Shown piece by piece: positions 1 to 7,716 of a DNA stretch of 64,000 bases. The stretch spans positions 52,111 to 116,110 of the forward strand of contig JAJDCR010000131.1 in the NCBI GenBank assembly GCA_029260735.1, read 5' to 3'. The translations under genes were made by a program, and so were the position numbers. Source of the stretch: Planctomycetota bacterium (GTDB lineage Bacteria > Planctomycetota > Uabimicrobiia > Uabimicrobiales > Uabimicrobiaceae). The notes beneath the pieces were generated by a model. That model ran no database searches and was not told where the DNA came from. It saw only the letters and a program-made list of their open reading frames with translations. How positions within the stretch are numbered: position 1 is the first letter of the stretch; every line of letters begins with the position of its first letter.

Positions 1-831
1 ATATAGAGGATTAGAAGCCGAAAGGACAACTTTATGAGTACCTAAGGGAATTTCTAAGTAGCTTTCCCTTTCTTTTCCTAAAACCTTGGAACAGCCATTT
101 ACCAACATACGACGCGTAGACTCTGGTGAGGTTTCGAAATATAGTGGAAAAATCTTTTTGTCTACTTCTGCTTGCATATAGTACGATTGAAAAGTTCTTG
201 ATTCATGAGTAGAAAATGGAATGCGAGTTTGAATTTGAATTCTTTTTGGACCTTTTATAACCAAATCTATTTTTTGCTGGGGGAGTAAGCCCCAAAATTT
301 TTTCCTAAATCTTCCCCTTTGTGATTCAATATTAAAATGAGGAGCGTTAACCTCTAAAAGGTTGCGATATTCATTTATCTGGGGAGTAGGAGTATTTCTA
401 AGGGTAAATAGTGCCAGAGAAATAGGAGTATCCTTTGAGGAGGGACGGCGTACTCGCACTAAAGAACTGTGTGGAACTTTGGGAGAAAAAACTGTAGAAT
501 GGTTTTTCTGAAAAATAAAATTTGTTGACTCTACATACAAGCTCGATCCATTTGAGTAGGAAAAATCAACACTATGTTCATCTAGTTTTTCTTTAGATTC
601 ACAGCGAAGCATTCCCCATGGGGCTAATGGAACCAATATGCTTTGCCCTGGCTTTAGGACAACATAATCTATACCCGATTTTCTTATAAACGACAAATGG
701 CTATGAGATTTTTTCTCAACATTGTCCCAGCGGTAACTTGTTTCATATTTTGATAAAGATGCTTCATACCACGGATCTAATTGGGCATTTGCATAAACAA
801 CCCCAATAAATAGAATGAGTAAAATACGCAT
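1..831 (-). CDS. Exported protein of unknown function (3' end beyond window)
   Basis: An open frame runs from ATG at 831 to the window edge (277 codons, no stop), so only the N-terminal part is visible. The start is preceded by AGGTAAG, a fair ribosome binding site. The first 17 or so residues (MRILLILFIGVVYANA) form a signal peptide, so the mature chain is periplasmic or surface exposed. The rest is beta-rich, with no recognised domain. A serial pattern of basic/hydrophobic strands and a segment near the end (EIPLGTHKVVL) recall Ig-like or carbohydrate-interacting modules. It is divergent from the 964 gene, with 132 bases between them, and its style resembles the large exported protein at 7713-10151, so a shared envelope role is possible but unproven. 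Confidence 0.75.
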   Translation of the reverse strand, partial: MRILLILFIGVVYANAQLDPWYEASLSKYETSYRWDNVEKKSHSHLSFIRKSGIDYVVLKPGQSILVPLAPWGMLRCESKEKLDEHSVDFSYSNGSSLYVESTNFIFQKNHSTVFSPKVPHSSLVRVRRPSSKDTPISLALFTLRNTPTPQINEYRNLLEVNAPHFNIESQRGRFRKKFWGLLPQQKIDLVIKGPKRIQIQTRIPFSTHESRTFQSYYMQAEVDKKIFPLYFETSPESTRRMLVNGCSKVLGKERESYLEIPLGTHKVVLSASNPLY

Positions 832-897
832 AACTTACCTGCTATAAATTGGTGAGCTACCAAAAGTTTTTGATAATCCACTTTCTTAATCATTAAT

Positions 898-926
898 TTG
901 TAATTAGCACATTAACAAAATATACT
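898..926 (+). promoter_or_regulatory. Candidate sigma70 promoter for the 964-10151 operon
   Basis: TTGTAA (898-903) and TATACT (921-926) are separated by 17 bases and lie about 38 bases before the start codon at 964. The predicted transcript would include the ribosome binding site GGGAGA just before the ATG. Confidence 0.5.
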
Positions 927-963
927 GCGGTGACCTCTTTCTAACTAACTATGGGAGAAAAAC

Positions 964-1728
964 ATGAGAATCTTTTTGATTTTTGTTATCTTATTTTCTT
1001 TCGAAGTAAAAAGTCAAAAAGTCCCCTTAGTAATAGAACACAGTAAGAGAATAGAAAATATAGTGATCTCTGCTCCTCATGGTGGCTACGAAATTTTTAC
1101 GACAAAAATAGCGAAAGATATAGCGCAAAATTTACATTGTGGTTGTGTGCTGGCTAGGGGTTATCGAAGCCCTAAAAATAAGCGCTGGATTAACGTTAAC
1201 CGTCCTAGTGAATGCCTATATACAAAAAATAAAAAAAGTGCAGAGAAAATTACAGATAAAGCTTCTAAGGTTTATCACAAGTACCTAAAAGCTGTCCACA
1301 ATGCAGCAGTTGATGGAGTGTTTTTATTCGTAGAATTACATGGTAATAATCGTAAACTATACGGTACTCAAGAAGCTTTAATGGTTATAGAGATTGCTAC
1401 TACAAATATAGATAAACTCGGTCTAGAAAAATTTATTGAAATATATAAGTCTGTTATTGCAGAAACAAAACCTCCTCTTTATATTCCCGTGTACATTGAC
1501 AAACTTCATCGCCAATATCAATATAAAAATAAAAATGTTCCATTTCAATGGAGTGCCCATAAAACAAAAGAGTATGGGATACTTTCTCTTTCTCATATTT
1601 ATGGATTACATTTTGAGTTACCCCTGAAAATTCGGAAAGATAAAAATTTAAGGCGTATATACACTGAGATATTAAGTAAAGTTATTGGAAAATGGTGGCA
1701 AGTTTTTAATGAAAAAAAAGTTTTTTAA
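964..1728 (+). CDS. Exported zinc amidohydrolase-like protein (N-formylglutamate / polyglutamate hydrolase type)
   Basis: A 254-residue protein with a signal peptide (MRIFLIFVILFSFEVKS). It carries motifs of the N-formylglutamate amidohydrolase/poly-gamma-glutamate hydrolase superfamily: SAPHGG near residue 37, FVELHGN near 123 and HFELP near 216, with His/Glu residues placed as likely zinc ligands. Members cleave amide bonds of glutamate-type substrates. This copy should act outside the cytoplasmic membrane. The start has a good site (GGGAGA). The gene overlaps the next by 20 bases, and the same operon encodes a PgsC/CapC-like membrane protein, which makes a polyglutamate-like or peptide substrate attractive. 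The family is assigned from short motifs, so the exact reaction is uncertain. Confidence 0.6.
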   Translation: MRIFLIFVILFSFEVKSQKVPLVIEHSKRIENIVISAPHGGYEIFTTKIAKDIAQNLHCGCVLARGYRSPKNKRWINVNRPSECLYTKNKKSAEKITDKASKVYHKYLKAVHNAAVDGVFLFVELHGNNRKLYGTQEALMVIEIATTNIDKLGLEKFIEIYKSVIAETKPPLYIPVYIDKLHRQYQYKNKNVPFQWSAHKTKEYGILSLSHIYGLHFELPLKIRKDKNLRRIYTEILSKVIGKWWQVFNEKKVF

Positions 1729-4237
1729 TTTATCTACTATTGTCTTAATATGCGTTTTAATTTTTTGTAGCAACATCCTAGAAATATCTCTGGTGTTGAA
1801 TAATTTACTCTATAGCTATACGAGTAAAATAAAAAACGTAGTAGTTCCTCCTAACAATAATGTTTTATTGGTTAGAAACTCTATGCACGTTGCAAAAGAC
1901 GAGTGGGAAAAAATCGTGAGTTTCGTGACCAAGCTAAAAGTCAGAGCCCTTGTCTTTTGTAAAGAAACCAATCTCGAGGAACAAACTTACTTGCAACAAG
2001 TGCAATTCCAATCTATTTTTTTTGCAGTAAACACTACTGACTCACCTAGCGAACTACCAACAAACACAGGTATTCTTACTAATCCCATTGCAATGCAAGG
2101 GCAATATCACAAACATCTTTACAATCAAGGAAAATATGCCGCCATAGAGACAATAGTGGCCGAGTCATTATTGATGAAAAAGATGCCGCAGGGAGATTAT
2201 CTTATTGATTTTGCCGAGCCTTTTAGTTTGCCTAATATTGAGTTTCAGAGTTTTTTAGAAGAAGAGATAATTGAAGAACTTGTCAAAGACAAAGTCCTTG
2301 TTTTTGGCTATGATCCTGCCCATGTCTATACTCCTGTGGGAAACATGTCTTTACTTGAATACAGAGGAAACGCGATTAATACCCTGCTAAATAAGCGTTT
2401 TTTGAAAGAGCTTTCCTCGGAACAAAAAATTGTTTTGTTGATTTTGATATTTTTTGCATTTTCTTCACTCCTGCACAGGTTTGGCCATACTGCTCCTATA
2501 TTATTTACTTTTTTTATAATCATTTTGTACACTATTCTAGTGATTTCTTGTGAAATATTTTTCTACTTGCGTTTGCCTTATATGGATGTTGTCTTGCTGC
2601 AGTTAGTTTTACTGGTTTTATTTTTGCATAGAAGGATGCTTTTTTCTCGTAATTTTGGGCAGGGTTTGGTAAACAAATTGAAAGATATCCAAGGCCACTC
2701 TAAAGAGGATTTTAAGATATCTGCTGAGGTATGGCCAAAAATAATTCGCATGACTACGATGGTTTTTCGAGCGAACCGGACAATATTTATAGAAAAACCT
2801 AAAGATACTTATCAACTCCGCGAAGTAGCAAGTTTTAATTTTTCTCTAAAAGACATCCATCCAGAATATCACAAGTGTTCGCAAATACTTTACCGCTCAT
2901 CAGTGGAAGAAGGAAAGTTCATTCATGTTCCGCAGGGATTTTTACTTTTTCCTTTACCCCAGGAAAATTTGTACTTAATCCCCCTGATATTTTTGAACGA
3001 AGTATTGGGATTTTGGATTGTAGGAATAGACAAAGAGCAAGAAAACGATATGCTCAAGTTTGATCTTTTACTCGAAGAGTACGGCAAATATATTAGTGAA
3101 CTTTTTTATGTTCAAAAAAACAAAACTACGCTTTTTCACGATAGACTCCTTCCCATAGAAAAATATCACCAAGAACTAAAAAACTCTCTTGATAGAACAG
3201 AGCAACACATTCTAAACTTGGAAAGTTTGTTTAGTAACCGGTATTGTGGAAGTATTGTTTATAACGTTTTTGGAGATATAATACTTTGCAACAGAAAAGC
3301 AGAGCAAATATTTGAGAGTAAAAAAATAGTTCCCTATAAAACTTCTTTGCTTGAGACCATATCTGTTTTTCTAGACTGCGAAGAGCTACAAGCTCAAACG
3401 ATTTTACATAGTGTTATCTTAGACCACCAAAAAATATCGGTACCTATTGTAGATAATAATGATAGAAGGTTTACTTTTAACCTTTGGCCCCTACAATCAA
3501 AAAAAGAAAGTCCTTTTTCTTCTTTTGCAACTATAAACGGTATAGTCTGTGAATTTATCGAGGAGACTTTATTTAGTAAACTGTCCGAAATACAGGAAAC
3601 TATTCTAGAAAAAATTGGATTAACATTGCGTAATGAGCTTACCGCTTTATCATTGTCAGTTTCTTTGTTAGAGTCTTCACCTGGGCAAATTTCCATGCTT
3701 GCAGATATTATAAATCAAAAAATTGATGATATTACGGATGTGGTGAACAGTTGCGAAGAATTTATAAAATTAGATCATTTTGCTTACAACAACAATGCCA
3801 TTTTTCCTATAAATCCTAAGCCCTTTCTGGATAAAGTACAAAGAAGTTTAGTGCAAGAATTACAGCAAAAAAATGTAACTATTTTGACGCAACAACCAAA
3901 GCTATTGCCTGTTGTATTTGCTTCTTTTCATTTAGAAAAAGTTTTTTATTCTATTTTTAAGTTACTTTCAAAGGATGCAAAGGACAATAGCACTATACAT
4001 CTTGACATAAAAACCCAAACGGGTTTGATAGAGTACTATTTTTACAATGAAGGATTTGGCATGCCTTCAGAAAATTTTCAAGAGTGTTTATATGGAGATA
4101 AGGAACTCGAATCCTATGAATTTTTGAATATTCGAGAATGTATAGAAGTTGTGAAAGATTGGGGGGCTCAGTTAGAAGCTAATTCGAAAATAGGTGAGGG
4201 AATATCGGTAAAGCTTTCTCTAGCCGCTTCTTTTTAA
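1709..4237 (+). CDS. CHASE2-type sensor protein with degenerate histidine-kinase core
   Basis: I place the start at ATG 1709 (MKKKFFN...), not the upstream TTG at 1687 frame-mate, giving 842 residues. The order is: N-terminal membrane helix; extracytoplasmic CHASE2 region (to about 240) ending in the typical VFGYDP...TPVG...N.L segment; three membrane helices (about 240-315); a GAF-like region; a PAS-like region; then a dimerisation/ATPase core. In the core the expected HELRT phosphoacceptor box reads RNELTAL, so His is replaced by Asn. The ATPase N box (FKLLSKDA) lacks its Asn, and the G1 box reads NEGFGMP. It is therefore probably a pseudokinase that senses an envelope signal and passes it on by contact, perhaps to the receiver encoded next. 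Confidence 0.75.
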   Translation: MKKKFFNLSTIVLICVLIFCSNILEISLVLNNLLYSYTSKIKNVVVPPNNNVLLVRNSMHVAKDEWEKIVSFVTKLKVRALVFCKETNLEEQTYLQQVQFQSIFFAVNTTDSPSELPTNTGILTNPIAMQGQYHKHLYNQGKYAAIETIVAESLLMKKMPQGDYLIDFAEPFSLPNIEFQSFLEEEIIEELVKDKVLVFGYDPAHVYTPVGNMSLLEYRGNAINTLLNKRFLKELSSEQKIVLLILIFFAFSSLLHRFGHTAPILFTFFIIILYTILVISCEIFFYLRLPYMDVVLLQLVLLVLFLHRRMLFSRNFGQGLVNKLKDIQGHSKEDFKISAEVWPKIIRMTTMVFRANRTIFIEKPKDTYQLREVASFNFSLKDIHPEYHKCSQILYRSSVEEGKFIHVPQGFLLFPLPQENLYLIPLIFLNEVLGFWIVGIDKEQENDMLKFDLLLEEYGKYISELFYVQKNKTTLFHDRLLPIEKYHQELKNSLDRTEQHILNLESLFSNRYCGSIVYNVFGDIILCNRKAEQIFESKKIVPYKTSLLETISVFLDCEELQAQTILHSVILDHQKISVPIVDNNDRRFTFNLWPLQSKKESPFSSFATINGIVCEFIEETLFSKLSEIQETILEKIGLTLRNELTALSLSVSLLESSPGQISMLADIINQKIDDITDVVNSCEEFIKLDHFAYNNNAIFPINPKPFLDKVQRSLVQELQQKNVTILTQQPKLLPVVFASFHLEKVFYSIFKLLSKDAKDNSTIHLDIKTQTGLIEYYFYNEGFGMPSENFQECLYGDKELESYEFLNIRECIEVVKDWGAQLEANSKIGEGISVKLSLAASF

Positions 4238-4288
4238 TAACGCATTAATAAAGCATTAATAACGCATTTTTTGCAAGCAAGGATAATA

Positions 4289-4648
4289 ATGAAGAGTATA
4301 TTAGTAATTGACGATGATGCCATTATTAGAAGTTTAGTGACTTTGTGCGTCCAAAAAAGCAACTATCAAGTTTTGGAAGCATCAACAGCGATCAAAGCGC
4401 AAGATATTATCAAAAAACAAAAAATAGATTTAATTTTGCTAGATATGAACATGCCAGAAATGGATGGGTTAACTTTCTTGGAGTGGCTACGACAAGACCA
4501 AAAAAATCAAACTCCCGTGTTAGTTTCCACAAGCGCAAACCGCAAGAAAATCTGGGAACCAGCCAAGCTTGCAGGAGCGACAGACTTTCTATTTAAGCCG
4601 TATAATTTATTAGAGTTAATGGCCAAACTAGAAGAAAACTTAAGCTAA
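4289..4648 (+). CDS. Stand-alone response regulator receiver protein
   Basis: A 119-residue CheY-like receiver with no output domain. Visible landmarks are the acidic triad VIDDDA at the N-terminus, the phospho-acceptor Asp in LLDMNMPEMDG, the Ser of LVSTSA in the Thr/Ser position and the Lys of FLFKPYN. I choose ATG 4289 because AAGGA lies just upstream (4279-4283) and the upstream TTG adds residues not seen in the family. It follows the degenerate sensor by 51 bases and precedes the PgsC/CapC-like gene by 2 bases, so it is probably the signalling output for that membrane machine. Since the neighbouring kinase lacks its His, phosphate would have to come from another kinase, or the protein signals unphosphorylated. 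Confidence 0.88.
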   Translation: MKSILVIDDDAIIRSLVTLCVQKSNYQVLEASTAIKAQDIIKKQKIDLILLDMNMPEMDGLTFLEWLRQDQKNQTPVLVSTSANRKKIWEPAKLAGATDFLFKPYNLLELMAKLEENLS

Positions 4649-4650
4649 TC

Positions 4651-7600
4651 ATGGAAAATTTTGTTTTTGAAATATTTCCGAGCAGAAGCTTAGACCAATC
4701 CGTAATCACTACGGTTTGGATTGGAGTTATGGTTTTCACTTTCTTTAACCTAAGATTTGGGTGGACATACTCAGGTATTGTTGTCCCAGGATATTTGGTT
4801 CCGATTATAATCACCCGCCCTGTAACAGCGGCAATTATAATCGTAGAGAGTATTTTGACTTATTGGATTGCGTGGTTCTTTTCGGATTTTTTAGCTCGCC
4901 GTGGACTTTGGTGTAATGTTTTTGGGAGAGATCGCTTTTTTGTAATTATATTGTGCAGCGTTGCCGTTCGCCTTGCCTTTGATGGACAAATTTTGCCTGA
5001 ACTAGCAGGGTATTTGGAAAAGGAACTTTCCATTCAATATGATTTCCATAACAGCTTCCAAAGCTTAGGTTTGATTATTAATGCTTTGATTGCAAATTAC
5101 TTTTGGAAATCAGGGGTTCGTAAATCATTATTTCCTTTAATTATTAATGTATTTACAACTTACTTGATTGTTCGTTATTTGCTAATGGAGCATACCAATT
5201 TTAATATAGGGACTTTGGAGTACATGTATGAAGGAATAGCTGTATCTTTTGCTGAAAGCCCAAAAGCTTATATTGTCCTAATAACAGTAGCTTTATTTGC
5301 TTCTAAGCTAAACTTGTATTATGGTTGGGAGTTCAGCGGAATTTTAATTCCCTCTTTAATCGCACTACAATGGTACGAGCCGATAAAAATTGTCTTTACT
5401 TTTTTAGAGATGATAGTGATCTTTACTACAGCTTCCCTCATTCTCAGAATGCCCTTTTGGCAAAATCGCACTATAGAAAAAGCCAGTAAAGTATTTCTGT
5501 TTTTTAATATATCGTTTGGATATCGTATGGCTTTGGGGTACTTTATAGAGGAAGTTTCTCCAGGAGTTAAGATCTCTGATTTTTTTGCTGCAGGATATCT
5601 TGTTGCGACTTTAATGGCAGTAAAAATTCATGAAAAAAACATAGCCATACGCTTAAGCATGGTTACAATTATAACCTCCTTCGCAGCAGCTTTTGTCGGT
5701 AATATATTAGGATTCTTATTTTTTTTACTCCCTCCATCTCAGACCAAAGAAATTTCTCTTCCAAAAGTATTTGTAGTAGAAGAACCACAAAAGAGTTTGC
5801 AAAAAACTTTAGAGAAACAGCAAATGTTGATGTATCAAAATGCATTTTCTTCTCAGAAAAAAATTTCGGTATTTCAGCGTAAAACATTCTCCAACTCTAT
5901 TTCAGAAATACTGCTCTATATAAAAACCCAAGAGAAATACCACCTAGAAAAAGCTAGTGTTTTATTGAAAAAAATTCATTACAAAATTGTATTTGTGGAA
6001 AAGCGTTACTTGTTTTTGCAAGCAAAATCAAAAAAAACAGGAACATTTGTTTTTGATACTCAGTCGCCTAATGATTTACACTTAGAAACACCTCTTTTGT
6101 ATTTGCACGACTTCAAAACTAGAGATCTTGCTGTACAACTCTGGGAGAAGATGAATTTTCGATCTTTAGCCATTGTCAGCACTACCTCAAGCTATAGTTA
6201 TCACGAAAATTTTCACAAAATTGTCCCAAATATATTACAAGTAAAACTAGCGCCTCGATTATCTAATGAACTGCGGGTAGAATCCGTTCCTGCAAATTTT
6301 AACTTTGCCTCCTTAAAGCAAGTTATAGGGGAATATAAGATTATCTGGTTGACTCAAAAACGTCTTACCCAAAATAATTTTTTAGAACTGTTTATTACTC
6401 CAGATACTTGCCTCAAAGCATTGGTAAAAAATCTCCCTTTACAAAGTATAAAGAAGAGCTCTCGCAATTTAAAAACTTGGCTAGAACAGCAGAAACAAAA
6501 AATACCAAAACGCGGAAGTAACTTGTACAAAAAAGCTAAAATAGAAGACATATTATTTTTTGACAAAGTACTGATAACTCCTTTGCTAAAATGTATAGAA
6601 CATTTTGATCTTGTCAAGACAAAGTTTCCCCCTAAGTACTTTCAAGAAATTTTACTCATACAAAAAAAACTAGATAGGTTCGGATACGGACTAGTTTGGT
6701 TTAAGGGATCTGACGAGTATTTGGTTGTTTACGAAAAAAATAAGAAAAGGCGTCGCAACTGGGGAACTTATGTCTTTCGACTGGGAAATTCTTCGCCTTT
6801 TGTCATACAAAATCCTAACCCTCTGTTTGCGAACTGTAGTTTTGAGTTTAGCGTTGATCTATTCTATACTATAAATGGCAAAGCTTTATTTTTAAGTGGC
6901 GCTCATCCACAAACGAATGAAGATGGAAGCTCCAACTTTACCGACATCAAAGGGAAAGTAAGTCTTTTTAACTTGCTTTATGAGGCCATCCTTCGCGAAA
7001 CATTAAAGCCACTTGCAGTGGTTCAGACAAGAGGGCTAAAACTGCGTCCAGATGCTCCGCATTCAGCAGAGATATTGCTTGCAAGTAGTCGCGGAGCTCT
7101 ACAAGATGAAACATTATCTGTTTTTGAAAAAGATCTTTGGAATACTTTAAAGCAATCCGAACTATCTGTAAAATTGGTCGATGGCTCATTTGAAATGGCT
7201 GGATACGAAATAAACCATCTTCTGCAAACGAAATATTTGGAGCAGACACAAGCAAAAGAGTTTTGTGTTTTATGGCTTTCACCTTTAATACATTTTATCT
7301 ATAAACAACAACACGATACCTTACAGAAAGCACAATTCCGTGCTTTAGGCATTAAAACAATAGAAACTGACTTGTTTAGTTTTTTACAAAGTTTAGGGAT
7401 AAGGGAAAAATCTTCTCAAATCCCAAATAAACTTAAAAGCGAAATAGAAAAGTATTTGTATTTGGAAGACATTGTGCTTTTGAAAAAAATTCTAAAAAAT
7501 CATCAAAATATCCAATTTTTTAGGGTTACAGACAAAGGTAGTCGCAAAGCATTTTTGGTAATTTCTCTTAATATGTATGATTTTCCTTTGGTCGTAAATC

Positions 7601-7716
7601 TTTCGAAATCCCCTTTGCAGATGGCTAATCAAGTTATGGATTGCCGCTTAGACAAGAAAGAAGTGGAGTATTTTACATTTTCTAATTTTACTTGGATGAG
7701 GTTGCTTTCCAAATGA
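4651..7716 (+). CDS. Large membrane protein with duplicated PgsC/CapC-like module
   Basis: A 1021-residue protein. The first 370 residues are polytopic and contain two related segments, one with YSGIVVPGYLVP (about 40) and one with FSGILIPSLIALQWYEP (about 225). These are hallmarks of the small PgsC/CapC membrane proteins of poly-gamma-glutamate synthesis, here duplicated in tandem. About 650 soluble residues follow, with a conserved-looking core around SGAHPQTNEDGS (about 750) and VVQTRGL (about 790). Ordinary PgsC/CapC proteins are only about 150 residues and work with the ligase PgsB/CapB, and no such ligase is in this window. The gene ends in an ATGA overlap with the next. A role in synthesis, export or anchoring of a glutamate-like polymer is inferred, not shown. 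Confidence 0.65.
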   Translation: MENFVFEIFPSRSLDQSVITTVWIGVMVFTFFNLRFGWTYSGIVVPGYLVPIIITRPVTAAIIIVESILTYWIAWFFSDFLARRGLWCNVFGRDRFFVIILCSVAVRLAFDGQILPELAGYLEKELSIQYDFHNSFQSLGLIINALIANYFWKSGVRKSLFPLIINVFTTYLIVRYLLMEHTNFNIGTLEYMYEGIAVSFAESPKAYIVLITVALFASKLNLYYGWEFSGILIPSLIALQWYEPIKIVFTFLEMIVIFTTASLILRMPFWQNRTIEKASKVFLFFNISFGYRMALGYFIEEVSPGVKISDFFAAGYLVATLMAVKIHEKNIAIRLSMVTIITSFAAAFVGNILGFLFFLLPPSQTKEISLPKVFVVEEPQKSLQKTLEKQQMLMYQNAFSSQKKISVFQRKTFSNSISEILLYIKTQEKYHLEKASVLLKKIHYKIVFVEKRYLFLQAKSKKTGTFVFDTQSPNDLHLETPLLYLHDFKTRDLAVQLWEKMNFRSLAIVSTTSSYSYHENFHKIVPNILQVKLAPRLSNELRVESVPANFNFASLKQVIGEYKIIWLTQKRLTQNNFLELFITPDTCLKALVKNLPLQSIKKSSRNLKTWLEQQKQKIPKRGSNLYKKAKIEDILFFDKVLITPLLKCIEHFDLVKTKFPPKYFQEILLIQKKLDRFGYGLVWFKGSDEYLVVYEKNKKRRRNWGTYVFRLGNSSPFVIQNPNPLFANCSFEFSVDLFYTINGKALFLSGAHPQTNEDGSSNFTDIKGKVSLFNLLYEAILRETLKPLAVVQTRGLKLRPDAPHSAEILLASSRGALQDETLSVFEKDLWNTLKQSELSVKLVDGSFEMAGYEINHLLQTKYLEQTQAKEFCVLWLSPLIHFIYKQQHDTLQKAQFRALGIKTIETDLFSFLQSLGIREKSSQIPNKLKSEIEKYLYLEDIVLLKKILKNHQNIQFFRVTDKGSRKAFLVISLNMYDFPLVVNLSKSPLQMANQVMDCRLDKKEVEYFTFSNFTWMRLLSK

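Noticed and set aside
4651..7716. A classical poly-gamma-glutamate (capBCA) operon
   Set aside because: No CapB or CapA homologue is present and the membrane module is duplicated and fused.
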